Positions 53,517 to 62,869 of a DNA stretch of 64,000 nucleotides are shown here, piece by piece. The DNA lies in contig NZ_JAAVLW010000001.1 in assembly GCF_013114835.1 (NCBI RefSeq), positions 496,001-560,000 of the forward strand, written 5' to 3'. The notes beneath the pieces are model-generated. The model was not told the origin of the DNA. It made no database searches and worked only from the letters and a program-made list of their open reading frames with translations. The DNA is from Bradyrhizobium archetypum. GTDB lineage: Bacteria > Pseudomonadota > Alphaproteobacteria > Rhizobiales > Xanthobacteraceae. Numbering within the stretch: the stretch's first letter is position 1; the number at the start of each line of letters is the position of its first letter. Both the position numbers and the translations under genes were made by a program.

Positions 53517-56500
53517 TCAGGTCGGCTTCAATGCCTTGTTGCCGAGATCGAAATCGGCGATCTCCTTCGTTCGCTGCGAGTCGGCTTTGGCCTGGTGGTC
53601 CGTGGCGAGCCAGACATAGACCGCCGGCAGCACGAACAGCGTGAACAGCGTGCCGATCGACATGCCTGCGACCACGACGAGACCGATCGAGAAGCGGCTG
53701 GCGGCGCCCGCGCCGGTTGCCGTCAATAGCGGGATCAGGCCGGTGACCATCGCCGCCGTCGTCATCAGAATCGGACGCAGCCGGATGCGGGCCGCCATCT
53801 CGATGGCCGAACGCTTGTCGAGACCCTCCTTGAGCTGCAGTTCGTTGGCAAACTCGACCATCAGAATGCCGTGCTTGGTGATCAGGCCGACCAGCGTCAG
53901 CAACCCGACCTGGGTGTAGATATTGATGGTCGCCGCGCCAAAGAACAGCGGAATCAGCGCACCGACGATCGCCATGGGAACGCTGATCATGATCACCAGC
54001 GGATCGCGCAGGCTTTCGAACTGTGCCGCCAGCACCAGGAAGATGATGATCAGCGCGAAACCAAAGGTGATCGCGAGCTGATTGCCTTCCTGAACATATT
54101 GCCGGGAGTCGGCCAGGTAATCGTGACCAAAGCCGGACGGCAGCTTCTTCGCTTCGCCCTCCAGGAATTCCACCGCCTGCCCGACCGTCACACCCGGCAT
54201 CGGCACCGCCGAGAAGGTCGCGGAGTTGAGCTGGTTGTAATGCGTCAGCGAGTTCGGGTCGGTGGCGGTTTCGATCGAAACGATGGTCGACAGCGGCACC
54301 AACTGCCCGGTGTTGGTCGGCACGTAGTAGCCGCCGAGCGATTCCGGTGACAGCCGCTTGTCACGCGGCACCTGTGGGATCACCTGGTATGAGCGACCCT
54401 CCAGGTTGAAGCGGTTGACGTAATTGCCGCCCAACAGCGTCTGCAGCGTGCTGCCGACTTGCGCCATGTTGATGCCGAGGTCGCTCGCCTTGGAGCGGTC
54501 GATCGAGACGCGAACCACCGGCTGATTGAATTCGAGGTCGCTGTCGGAGACGATGAACAGGCCGCTCTTGCGCGCGGCATCCTTCAGCTTCGCCATCTGG
54601 TCATAGACGGCCTGGAAGCCGGCGGTCGAATTGATCACCATCTGGATCGGCAGGCCACCCGGCCCGCCCGGGAGCGGCGGCAGGTTGAATGCGAACGCCT
54701 GGACGCCTTCGATCTTGCTGATCTCCGCCTGCACCAGCGGCTTCAGCTTGATCGAGGATCGCTCGCGCTCGTCCCAGGGCTTGAGCAGCATGCCGGCGAT
54801 GCCGCCCTGCGGCCCATTGATGCCGTTCAGGACGAAACGCAGGTCGGTCTCCGGAAACTTGGCAAAGGCCTTGTCGAGCTTGTCGCCGTAGAAGTCGACA
54901 TAGTCGATGTTGGCGTATTTTGGCGCTTTGGTCACCGAGAACACGATGCCCTGGTCCTCTTCGGGCGCGAGTTCCTTCGACGTGTTCATGTAGAGGAAGC
55001 CGACGAGGCCCAGGATCGTCAACGCGAACAATCCGGTGATCGGACGATAGTCGAGCGAGCGGTCGAGCTGGCGGCCGTACCAGCGGGTCATCGAGCCGAA
55101 TACCCTGTTGACCAGCCTGGCGAACCGCCCGTCGTCCGCGCTCCTGAGCAGCACCGAGCACATCATCGGCGACAGCGTCAACGCAATCACGCCCGACACG
55201 ATCACCGAGCCCGCCAGCGTGAAGGCAAATTCGCGGAACAGCGAACCGGTCAGGCCGCCGAGGAAGCCGATCGGAGCATACACGGCAGCAAGCGTGATCG
55301 TCATCGAGATGACCGGACCGACGATTTCCCGCGCGCCCTGCAGCGACGCCTGCACCGGCGTTTTTCCTTCCTCCAGATGGCGGTGGATGTTCTCCACCAC
55401 CACGATGGCGTCGTCGACCACGAGCCCGATCGCCAACACCATCGCCAGCAGTGTCAGCAGGTTAAAGCTGAAGCCCATGATCAGCATCAGGCTGCAGACG
55501 CCGATCAGCGACAGCGGAATCGTAACCACCGGGATGATGACGGAACGGAACGAAGCCAGGAACAGGAAGATCACGACGACGACGATCAGCACCGCCTCGA
55601 TCAGCGTGTTCTTCACCTCGTCGATCGACGACTGAATGAACTTGGTGGAATCGTACGCCACCTTCATCTTCATCGACGGCGGCAGATTACGTTCAATCTC
55701 CGGCATCAACGCGCGCACGCCCTTGACCAGCGTCAGCGGGTTGCCTTGCGGGGTCGCCTGTACGCCGATGAAGATCGCGCGCTCGCCGCTGAACGCAACG
55801 CTTGCGTCCGAGCTTTGCGCCGCAAGCTCAACGGTTGCGATATCCTCGATCCGCACGAAGCCGCCGTCCTTGGACTTGACGATCATCTTCTTGAACTGCT
55901 CGAGGTTCCGCAGGTCCGTGTTGGTCTGGACGTTCGAGACGATGAAGTAGCCCTTGGACTGACCGGCCGCGGCCTGGAAGTTGTTGGCCGCGATGGCCTG
56001 CGAGACATCGGTCGGCGACACGCCGCGGCCCGCCATCCGCACCGGATCGAGCCACAGCCGCATCGCAAATGTCTGGCCACCGAGGATGTCGGCCGACGCC
56101 ACACCGTCGACCGTCGACAGCACCGGCTGCACCACGCGCGTCAGGTAATCCGAGATCGCCGAGCCGGAGAGCTCATCGCTGGAGAAACCGAGATACATCA
56201 CGGCCGTGGTCTGGCCGGTGGTCTTCGTCACGATCGGATCGTTCGATTCCTTCGGAATCAAATATCGGACCGAGTTCACCTTGGCGAGAACTTCGGTCAG
56301 CGCCTGGTTCGGATCGAAATTCAGCTTGATGTAGACCTGAATCGTGCTGGTGCCCTGCACCGACGAAGACGTGATGTAGTCGACGCCCTCGGCGGAAGCG
56401 ACCGCCTGCTCGATCGGCGTCGTGATGAAGCCTTGAATCAGGTTAGCCGACGCGCCCGGATATGAGGTGGTGATGTTGACCACCGTGTTCGAGAGCTTCG

Positions 56501-56612
56501 GATATTGCCGGATCGGCAATACGCTGGCCGCGCGTAGACCGATCAGGAGGATCAGCAGGCTGACGACGACCGAAAGAACCGGACGCCTGATGAAAATATC
56601 GGTTAAAGCCAT
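53517..56612 (-). CDS. RND multidrug efflux transporter, inner-membrane subunit (HAE1 family)
   Basis: A 1031-residue AcrB/MexF-type proton-driven pump, full length. The N-terminus IFIRRPVLSVVVSLLILLIG, the TM4 proton-relay Asp pair in AIGLVVDDAIVVVENIHRH (GxxxD region) and the late FVLPAVYVWLA are characteristic. Two large periplasmic loops occupy about 40-330 and 560-860. It exports drugs or aromatic compounds through the adaptor encoded just upstream. No outer-membrane TolC-type gene follows; a separate channel must serve it. Confidence 0.97.
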   Translation of the reverse strand: MALTDIFIRRPVLSVVVSLLILLIGLRAASVLPIRQYPKLSNTVVNITTSYPGASANLIQGFITTPIEQAVASAEGVDYITSSSVQGTSTIQVYIKLNFDPNQALTEVLAKVNSVRYLIPKESNDPIVTKTTGQTTAVMYLGFSSDELSGSAISDYLTRVVQPVLSTVDGVASADILGGQTFAMRLWLDPVRMAGRGVSPTDVSQAIAANNFQAAAGQSKGYFIVSNVQTNTDLRNLEQFKKMIVKSKDGGFVRIEDIATVELAAQSSDASVAFSGERAIFIGVQATPQGNPLTLVKGVRALMPEIERNLPPSMKMKVAYDSTKFIQSSIDEVKNTLIEAVLIVVVVIFLFLASFRSVIIPVVTIPLSLIGVCSLMLIMGFSFNLLTLLAMVLAIGLVVDDAIVVVENIHRHLEEGKTPVQASLQGAREIVGPVISMTITLAAVYAPIGFLGGLTGSLFREFAFTLAGSVIVSGVIALTLSPMMCSVLLRSADDGRFARLVNRVFGSMTRWYGRQLDRSLDYRPITGLFALTILGLVGFLYMNTSKELAPEEDQGIVFSVTKAPKYANIDYVDFYGDKLDKAFAKFPETDLRFVLNGINGPQGGIAGMLLKPWDERERSSIKLKPLVQAEISKIEGVQAFAFNLPPLPGGPGGLPIQMVINSTAGFQAVYDQMAKLKDAARKSGLFIVSDSDLEFNQPVVRVSIDRSKASDLGINMAQVGSTLQTLLGGNYVNRFNLEGRSYQVIPQVPRDKRLSPESLGGYYVPTNTGQLVPLSTIVSIETATDPNSLTHYNQLNSATFSAVPMPGVTVGQAVEFLEGEAKKLPSGFGHDYLADSRQYVQEGNQLAITFGFALIIIFLVLAAQFESLRDPLVIMISVPMAIVGALIPLFFGAATINIYTQVGLLTLVGLITKHGILMVEFANELQLKEGLDKRSAIEMAARIRLRPILMTTAAMVTGLIPLLTATGAGAASRFSIGLVVVAGMSIGTLFTLFVLPAVYVWLATDHQAKADSQRTKEIADFDLGNKALKPT

Positions 56613-56714
56613 CGTAAAATCATCCCGCTGAGTTCAGCATTTCCGGGGCGCGGTCGAGCCATAAGACCGCTACCCATCTTTCGCAGCGGCTCCTCAGGGG
56701 AGCCGCATCATGTA

Positions 56715-57908
56715 TCAGTATCGCGGCGGCTTTGCCGGAATCGGTGGCACCGGATCATTCGAAATCGTCACGGCCGATCCGGACTGCAGCTTGAGCTGTC
56801 CCACCGCAACGACGCGGTCTCCTTCCTTCAAGCCTTTCAGGATCTCGGCGCGGCCCTCAACGCGCTTGCCAGTCTGCACAAAGGTGCGCGTCGCGATCAG
56901 GCTGGTCTTGCCGTCCTCTTCCTTCTTCTCGCTCAGGAGGTAGACCGAGTCTCCGTAGAGCGTGTAGTCGACCGCGGTTTCGGGCACGGTGACGACCGGC
57001 GGCTTATCTGGCAGCACGACGGTGGTGGTCACGAACATGCCGGGCTTGAGGATCTTGTCCGGGTTCTGGATCGTCGCCTGCACGCGAATGTTGCGCGTGT
57101 CCGCCGCGATCTGCGGCTCGATGGTGGTGATCTTGCCCTCGAAGGTGCGGCCCGGATAAGCGTCGACCGCGATCCGGACAATCTGGCCGACCTTGAGCTG
57201 GCCGGAGTCCTTCTCCGTCACGGTGAAGTTCGCATACAGCATTGACAGATCGGTCAGCGAGACGATCTGGGTGCCTGCGGTCAAATATTGTCCGACCTCG
57301 ACCTTTCGAACGCCCAGTTCGCCATCGAACGGCGCGCGCACCAGCTTCTGCGAGATGATCGCCTCGGTCTTGGCAATGCCGGCGCTGGCCTGATCGAACA
57401 CAGCTTGGGCGTTGTCCACCGTCGCCTGTGGTCCGACCTGACGCTCGGCCAGTTGCTTGGCGCGATCCAGCGATATCTGCGCCACACGCTGCTGCGCCTT
57501 GTAGTTGGCGAGATCTCCTTGCTCGGGACCGTCGAACAACTGGACCAGCGGGGTGCCCTCTTTGACGCTGGCGCCCGCCTTGAACATGATATCCGTGATG
57601 CGGCCGTTGACGTCGGAGGTCACGTTGACCTGGTGCACGGCGGCGAGGTCGCCGACTGCGGTCAGCAGATTTGGAATCGTTTCGGACGTCGCCGTGGCGA
57701 TGTTGACGCTGGTCGGCGGCGGCTTCATGGTCGCGAAGAACTGCGCGATCATCTTGCCGCGGAAGTAGTTGAACCAGACCAGACCGCCAACCAGCAAGGC
57801 CAGCAGCGTTCCAACGATGATGAACCACCGCACCATGCGGACCGGCCGCTTGTGCGGCTTTTCGGTTATCGGCCTGCCCGATATTTTGTGTTCGGTCACG
57901 ATATTCAT
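56715..57908 (-). CDS. RND efflux periplasmic adaptor subunit (membrane fusion protein)
   Basis: A 397-residue adaptor with one N-terminal membrane helix (WFIIVGTLLALLVGGLVWF), a lipoyl-type half (VTSDVNGRITDIMFKAGASV), a coiled-coil hairpin, the second lipoyl half (VRAPFDGELGVRKVEVGQYL) and a beta-barrel domain. There is no lipobox cysteine. The ATG at 57908 has AGAAAG 8 bases before it and lies just downstream of the tetR stop; a GTG at 57917 is an alternative. A hairpin (GCGGCTCC-tca-GGGGAGCCGC) lies in the 102-base gap before the pump gene. Confidence 0.94.
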   Translation of the reverse strand: MNIVTEHKISGRPITEKPHKRPVRMVRWFIIVGTLLALLVGGLVWFNYFRGKMIAQFFATMKPPPTSVNIATATSETIPNLLTAVGDLAAVHQVNVTSDVNGRITDIMFKAGASVKEGTPLVQLFDGPEQGDLANYKAQQRVAQISLDRAKQLAERQVGPQATVDNAQAVFDQASAGIAKTEAIISQKLVRAPFDGELGVRKVEVGQYLTAGTQIVSLTDLSMLYANFTVTEKDSGQLKVGQIVRIAVDAYPGRTFEGKITTIEPQIAADTRNIRVQATIQNPDKILKPGMFVTTTVVLPDKPPVVTVPETAVDYTLYGDSVYLLSEKKEEDGKTSLIATRTFVQTGKRVEGRAEILKGLKEGDRVVAVGQLKLQSGSAVTISNDPVPPIPAKPPRY

Positions 57909-57909
57909 G

Positions 57910-58611
57910 TCATGCACTTTCTGCAGTTACCGATTGTCCCGAAGTCGGTGACAGCTCGCCGTCCAGATGAGAAGCAATTGCGGCTTCGGTAAGTCCGATC
58001 CCGCGCAGGATGAATTGACATAACTGCCGCTCGAGATCGGCGGCGTTGCCGTAGGAAAGACAAGGCACGGCCGGAAGCCGCGTCAGCGCCGCCATCAGCA
58101 CGGTGTGGTGCGCGAACCAGAACAGGTTGAGCGGATCGCTGCCGATCCGCGTCGCATCGCCGGCCGCGACAGCGCTTTCGATCGACGCAGTGAAAACCTG
58201 CCCGATCAGGCCGGCGATCTTGTCGTAGAGCAGACGCGCGAACTCGCCGTCATCGAGATGGCTGGTCATCATCAGCCGCAGCCGCTGCGCTTCTTCCTGA
58301 TCCGACCCGTTGGACACCTCCATGAAGTGGCCAACCATGCTCTTGACCAATTCAACCAGTGTGGCAGTTGAAGGCTCCTGGCCGAGCAGGTGCGCAAAAT
58401 CCGGATCGGCCTCGCACTCTTCAGCAAGGATCTCGGCATAGAGCGCGGCCTTGGAGGGGAAGTGCTTGAACAGCAGCCCCTCCGAAATGGCTGCGGCCGC
58501 CGCCACGCTCTTGGTCGTGGTGCCGGCAAAGCCGTTACGGGCAAAACACCGCTTGGCGGCGCTCAAGATCAATTGCCGCCGCAGGTCACTGGTCATGCGC
58601 AGGGTAGACAT
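57910..58611 (-). CDS. TetR/AcrR family regulator of the efflux operon
   Basis: A 233-residue TetR protein. The helix-turn-helix is AKRCFARNGFAGTTTKSVAA with AISEGLLFKHFPSKAALYAE (N-terminal 60 residues). The ligand-binding part is all-helical. It is first in a tetR-adaptor-pump run and probably represses it, released by the pump's substrates. The ATG at 58611 is chosen; a GTG at 58629 lies inside a palindrome and would overlap the operator. Its end overlaps the possible upstream start of the adaptor gene. Confidence 0.92.
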   Translation of the reverse strand: MSTLRMTSDLRRQLILSAAKRCFARNGFAGTTTKSVAAAAAISEGLLFKHFPSKAALYAEILAEECEADPDFAHLLGQEPSTATLVELVKSMVGHFMEVSNGSDQEEAQRLRLMMTSHLDDGEFARLLYDKIAGLIGQVFTASIESAVAAGDATRIGSDPLNLFWFAHHTVLMAALTRLPAVPCLSYGNAADLERQLCQFILRGIGLTEAAIASHLDGELSPTSGQSVTAESA

Positions 58612-58913
58612 GGGCGCGTGAGTAATCACTCACCTTGACGAAGTCAAGGATCTATTGCAGTGCACTTGGCGAATTCTGTCGCAGGATGGCGTCGAGGACA
58701 CAGCTTCATCGCCTTGTTTGTGCAGCACTTCCTATCGGATCCCGTCCTCACGCTTTCGGTTCATGCCCGATTACTCGCAACCTTGGCGCGCCCGTGGAAC
58801 GTCGAGCCGGAAAGTGCGCTGCAGCTTGACGGCCTTGGAGCCGCATCTAAGATAGTTGCAGTTGCGACTAATTCGATGGTCGCTACCTGCCCGTCCCCAA
58901 GAGATGGCGAGCC
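58612..58913. other. Divergent intergenic region between tetR and the P450 gene
   Basis: The 302-base gap holds the tetR palindromes at its left end and a plus-strand sigma70-like promoter at 58826-58853 (TTGACG, 16-base spacer, TAAGAT) about 60 bases before the P450 ATG. The remaining sequence between 58650 and 58825 has no gene I can support. Confidence 0.5.
58618..58649 (-). promoter_or_regulatory. TetR operator and promoter region
   Basis: A perfect palindrome GTGAGT-AATC-ACTCAC lies at 58618-58633 and a second, CCTTGAC-gaa-GTCAAGG, at 58633-58649. On the minus strand a -35-like TTGACT (58647-58642) is 17 bases from TACTCA (58624-58619), which lies in the first palindrome. Binding there would block the promoter. 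TetR control is inferred from position. Confidence 0.6.
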
Positions 58914-60134
58914 ATGAATTTGGATGCGCGCGAACTGGCGGCCACATTCGACCTCGAAAAGCTGACGCCGGAATTCTATGCCAACCCCTATCCGACCTAT
59001 CGCGCGCTACGCGAACGCGAACCAGTCAAGCGACTGCCGAACGGTTCGTATTTCCTGACCCGCTATGACGACCTGGTGGCGGCCTACAAAAACACGAAGG
59101 CCTTCTCTTCGGACAAGAAAAGGGAGTTCTCGCCCAAATACGGCGATTCCCTGCTCTACGAGCACCACACCACGAGTCTTGTCTTCAACGATCCACCCGC
59201 CCACACCCGTGTCCGGCGGCTGATCATGGGCGCGCTCTCGCCGCGCGCAATCGCCGGCATGGAGCCTGATCTGATCCGGCTGGTCGACCGCCTGCTCGAC
59301 GTCATGGCAGCCAAGGGCAAGGTCGACCTGATCGACGATTTTGCTGCCGCCATCCCGATTGAAGTGATCGGCAATCTGCTCGACGTCCCCCAGGACGAGC
59401 GCGAGCCGCTACGCGACTGGTCGCTGGCCATCCTCGGGGCGCTGGAGCCCGTGATCGGCCCGGACACGTTTGCCCGCGGCAACAAGGCGGTAAAGGATTT
59501 CCTCGCCTATCTGGAAGTGCTGGTGGCACGGCGCCGGGCCAGACCCGGCAACCCCGACCGCGACGTACTGACACGGCTGATTCAGGGCGAAGAGAATGGC
59601 GAGCGATTGACCGAAAAGGAACTCCTGCACAACTGCATATTCCTGCTCAATGCCGGCCACGAGACCACCACCAACCTGATCGGCAACGGGCTGGTGGCCT
59701 TGTTGAACCACGCAGGCGAGAAACAGCGCTTGATCGAAGATCCCGCGCTGATCAAGACCGCGGTCGAGGAAGTGCTGCGGTTCGAAAGCTCCAACCAGCT
59801 CGGCAACCGCATGATCGTCGAACCGTTCGAACTCGGCGGCATCGCAATGCCGCCGGGGACACCGGTCACGCTATGCATCGGCGCCGCGAACCGCGATCCC
59901 GCGCAGTTCGCCGATCCCGAACGTTTCGATATCGGTCGCACGCCGAATCGGCATCTGGCCTTCGGCACTGGCGCACATCAATGCGCCGGCATGGCGCTGG
60001 CGCGCCTCGAGGGCGCGATCGCGATCTCGCGCTTCCTCGCGCGCTTTCCGGATTACGCGCTCGATGGCGAGCCTGTCCGCGGCGGCCGCGTGCGCTTCCG
60101 TGGCTATCTGAGCGTGCCTTGCAGGGTCAGCTAG
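58914..60134 (+). CDS. Cytochrome P450, class I bacterial type
   Basis: A 406-residue soluble P450. The I-helix motif is AGHETTTN, the ExxR pair lies in VEEVLRFES, and the haem loop is FGTGAHQCAGMALARLE with Cys357. The length is normal for bacterial P450s that take electrons from ferredoxin; no ferredoxin or reductase gene is next to it, so partners must be elsewhere. It is divergent from tetR and may share an inducer. The substrate cannot be named; the family is broad. Confidence 0.93.
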   Translation: MNLDARELAATFDLEKLTPEFYANPYPTYRALREREPVKRLPNGSYFLTRYDDLVAAYKNTKAFSSDKKREFSPKYGDSLLYEHHTTSLVFNDPPAHTRVRRLIMGALSPRAIAGMEPDLIRLVDRLLDVMAAKGKVDLIDDFAAAIPIEVIGNLLDVPQDEREPLRDWSLAILGALEPVIGPDTFARGNKAVKDFLAYLEVLVARRRARPGNPDRDVLTRLIQGEENGERLTEKELLHNCIFLLNAGHETTTNLIGNGLVALLNHAGEKQRLIEDPALIKTAVEEVLRFESSNQLGNRMIVEPFELGGIAMPPGTPVTLCIGAANRDPAQFADPERFDIGRTPNRHLAFGTGAHQCAGMALARLEGAIAISRFLARFPDYALDGEPVRGGRVRFRGYLSVPCRVS

Positions 60135-60257
60135 GCTGCGAACGAACTATACCGCCCTGCGTCGCAAAATCGCAGTACAGGTCATAGCCTGCCACGAACG
60201 ATTTCTGCGCTTGCGCGTTGATCCTTCCGGGCGACGAAGCATGAGGGAGTTGAGATC

Positions 60258-62117
60258 ATGCTCTCGCGTAGCGCGCGCATCGCAGCATTTTTTGTTGGCG
60301 TCTCCGCAATCGCGGTGAGCACCGGATCCTCCGCCCAGCATGGACGGGGCCATGGTCCGGCTGGGGCGGCTGCGCCAGTTGCCCGGCCAGCGGCATCTCC
60401 TCCCGCAATGGCCCGCCCGGCGGCGCCACCAGCAATGGCCCGTCCAGCAGCGCCTCCTGCCATGGCGCGACCAGCGGCGCCTTCGGCCATGGCGCGACAA
60501 GCGCCGTCGTTCCATGCAGCTCCGCACCGTCCGGCAATGGCTCCGCACGCGCCGCCGCCGCGTATCGCCGTACCGTCGCGACCACCCTCACCGCGCGTTG
60601 CGACGCCGCGACCCGAGATTCATCGCGCCGCGCCACCGCAGCGACCGGCCATCACGAGGCATCCGGAGCCGCGCATCGCCGCGCCATCGCGGCCGGGCCC
60701 ATCTCCCGTTGCGAGCGAGCGAGCGTCGCGAAAGGAACAGATCGAAACGCGTGCTCAGCAGCGTGAGCAGCGCATCCAGGAGCGGCAGCAGGTCGTGCAG
60801 CAGCGCCAGCGCGATATGCTGGCGCGCCAGAACACGGAGCGGCAGGGCCGCATCGATAGATTGCAGCAGCGCGTGCAGCAATTGCAGGCGCAAAAGCCGG
60901 AAGGTCTCCGGGCGCAGCGCGCGCAGCAAAGGTTGCTGCAGACGCAGAGCCGCCTGCTCCAGCGCGAGCAGCGCATCCACGAACGTGATCTCACCCGCCT
61001 GCAGCGGCTGGGACCGCAGCCCTCGGCTGACCGATCCGCCGCTGCCGCCGCCGTGCAGGCCGCGGCCCGCGGACGGTTTTCCGCGCACTTCCGCAGCGAT
61101 GATGCCCTGCAAGCCCGCGCGGCGCTTACCGCCCGGGAGAACCGCTGGGCTCCGCGCCACGCCTGGCGGCATGGCCACCGGGCCGCGTTCGTGGCCTGGC
61201 TTGGCCCGGTGTTCTGGCCCTACGCCTATTCCGACATCTTCCACTACACTTTCTGGCCTTATGCCTACGACCCCGGCTATTGGGCCTACGCCTACGACGA
61301 TTTCGTCGACACGGTATTTTGGGGCACCGACAGCCCGTATTCGGCTTATGCCAGGTATCCAGAACCTGGAGTGGCCGCTGCCGATCTCCGGGCCGGCAGG
61401 CGCGCAAGCGTGAGCCAGCAGACGCTCCGGCAAGTGTGCCGAGAGCCGGATGAGGGTGTGACCGCGTGGCCGATTGCGTCGATCGCGCGCGCCGTGCAGC
61501 CGACGCCCGAGCAGCGCGCCCTGCTCGATGAGCTGAAGGCCGCCGCGGCAAAGGCGGCCGATGTCTTCAAGGACTCCTGTGCCGATTCATATCCGATGAC
61601 GCCGCCCGGCCGCTTGCGGGCAATGACGAATCGCATTCGCGCAACTCTCGAGGCTGTGACGATCGTACGGCCGGCACTTGAGCAGTTCTATAATTCGCTG
61701 AACGACGAGCAGAAGGCGCGCTTCAACGCGCTCGGTCCGAACGTCGGCGACCGCTCGCAACAGCCGCCACAGCAGGAAGTAAATGCACAAGCCGAGCGCT
61801 GCGGCGATCCGAAGTCCAGCCTGACCCAACTGCCGATCGAACGGATCGAGGCTGTTGTACGGCCGGCGGGTGGGCAAAAAGAGGCGCTCGACCACTTGAG
61901 CGACGTGACCAAGAAGGCGGTTGCAGGACTACAGGCTGCTTGCCCGGACGACGTGCCGCTTACGCCGATCGGGCGGCTGGACGCGATGGAAAAGCGGCTC
62001 AGGGTCATGCTCGAGGCAGCCGATTGGGTGCAGGAGGCATTGGACGCCTTCTATGCCACGCTGAGCAGCGAACAGAAGGCGCGCTTCAATACGCTGCCGC
62101 AGGTGGCTGGCCAGTGA
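60258..62117 (+). CDS. Secreted coiled-coil protein with tandem LTxxQ-like C-terminal repeats
   Basis: A 619-residue protein of unknown function. A signal peptide ends near SSAQ (residue 27). Residues 30-150 are Pro/Ala-rich, with AMARPAAPP repeated at 50-58, 59-67 and 68-76. Residues about 155-270 are Gln/Arg-rich (REQRIQERQQVVQQRQRD) and probably coiled coil. A Tyr/Trp-rich part follows (FWPYAYDPGYWAYAYDD). The C-terminal 190 residues form two related units, each with C..P, LPI or WPI, TP.GRL and ending FYNSLNDEQKARFNAL or FYATLSSEQKARFNTL, like Spy/CpxP-type LTxxQ proteins. It may be a periplasmic chaperone or scaffold. The cytochrome gene follows after 31 bases. Confidence 0.8.
   Translation: MLSRSARIAAFFVGVSAIAVSTGSSAQHGRGHGPAGAAAPVARPAASPPAMARPAAPPAMARPAAPPAMARPAAPSAMARQAPSFHAAPHRPAMAPHAPPPRIAVPSRPPSPRVATPRPEIHRAAPPQRPAITRHPEPRIAAPSRPGPSPVASERASRKEQIETRAQQREQRIQERQQVVQQRQRDMLARQNTERQGRIDRLQQRVQQLQAQKPEGLRAQRAQQRLLQTQSRLLQREQRIHERDLTRLQRLGPQPSADRSAAAAAVQAAARGRFSAHFRSDDALQARAALTARENRWAPRHAWRHGHRAAFVAWLGPVFWPYAYSDIFHYTFWPYAYDPGYWAYAYDDFVDTVFWGTDSPYSAYARYPEPGVAAADLRAGRRASVSQQTLRQVCREPDEGVTAWPIASIARAVQPTPEQRALLDELKAAAAKAADVFKDSCADSYPMTPPGRLRAMTNRIRATLEAVTIVRPALEQFYNSLNDEQKARFNALGPNVGDRSQQPPQQEVNAQAERCGDPKSSLTQLPIERIEAVVRPAGGQKEALDHLSDVTKKAVAGLQAACPDDVPLTPIGRLDAMEKRLRVMLEAADWVQEALDAFYATLSSEQKARFNTLPQVAGQ
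60405..60500 (+). repeat. 27-base tandem coding repeats (AMARPAAPP units)
   Basis: Three full and one partial 27-base units inside the secreted-protein gene encode AMARPAAPP, AMARPAAPP, AMARPAAPS and AMARQ. Synonymous differences between units show that they are not recent copies. Confidence 0.8.
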
Positions 62118-62148
62118 CCTAGACCCAATCCTTTCTGATGAGGATCGA

Positions 62149-62616
62149 ATGAGGCAATGGTACTTTGTCGCGCTATTCGCCCGGCCATCGTCCGGCCGGC
62201 GAGACGCATGCATGCTGCACCGTAACCGGATGCTCCTGATAAGCGCATTGAGCGGAATGGCGTGCGTGCTTTCATCGCCGTCCGCGCTGCCTCAGGCGTC
62301 GCAGGGCGCGCAGGACGTCTCGGGGCAACAGGCGTTCAATAATTCCTGCCGAACGTGCCACATGGTGAGAGAAGGCGACAATCGGCTGGGCCCCAACCTG
62401 CACAAGGTCGTTGGGCGGAAAGCCGGATCGCTGCCGGACTACGCATTTTCCAGCGCCATGAAGGAAGCCGGCTTCGTCTGGGACGAGGAGAAGCTCGATC
62501 GCTTCATTGCCAACCCCGACGAGGTCGTGCCCGGCAACAACATGAAGCCGTATGGCGGCCTCTCCTCGAGCGAGGACAGAAAAAAGATCATCGCCTTCCT
62601 TGCTCAACCAAGATAA
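62149..62616 (+). CDS. c-type cytochrome (class I, cytochrome c2-like)
   Basis: A 155-residue monohaem cytochrome. The haem site is CRTCH and the distal Met lies in GNNMKPYGG, with the class I block LGPNLHKVVGRKAGSLPDYAFS before it. A hydrophobic segment (LLISALSGMACVLSS) then exports it. The ATG at 62149 has GAGG 5 bases upstream but gives a long leader; an ATG at 62212 would give a conventional signal peptide, and I cannot decide. It carries electrons in the periplasm. It is likely co-transcribed with the preceding secreted protein. Confidence 0.9.
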   Translation: MRQWYFVALFARPSSGRRDACMLHRNRMLLISALSGMACVLSSPSALPQASQGAQDVSGQQAFNNSCRTCHMVREGDNRLGPNLHKVVGRKAGSLPDYAFSSAMKEAGFVWDEEKLDRFIANPDEVVPGNNMKPYGGLSSSEDRKKIIAFLAQPR

Positions 62617-62779
62617 CCCGGCAAGCCCGGACGTTTTCGAAAAACAGACGTCCGGCTACTGCACTGTGCGCGCCAATAGATCCGGCTGTCGAAATCGCTC
62701 GGCGGTTGCTCGATCAACTTACGCAGTTCGCGCCTGACCTGCTCGTGCGTAAGTAACGTAGGATGTAAAAGTCATGCCG

Positions 62780-62797
62780 CCCCAACAGATGTTGGGG
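62780..62797. repeat. Inverted repeat in the convergent gap
   Basis: CCCCAACA-GA-TGTTGGGG is a perfect 8-bp dyad between the cytochrome gene (plus) and the small secreted protein gene (minus). No T-run follows closely, so termination is uncertain. Nothing else was seen in 62617-62869. Confidence 0.55.
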
Positions 62798-62869
62798 AAG
62801 GTCTACCATTTCGGTTCGGTAGGGCCCAGGCGGAACCGGGCGGCTGTCTCGTACCAGCCAGCGGGAGAT

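Noticed and set aside
54459..56465. A 668-codon open frame on the plus strand
   Set aside because: Antisense to the full-length RND pump gene, of His/Asp/Arg-rich composition with no domain; an effect of codon bias.
60405..60500. Short tandem repeats that might suggest a CRISPR array
   Set aside because: The 27-base units are contiguous, without spacers, and encode AMARPAAPP within an open gene.
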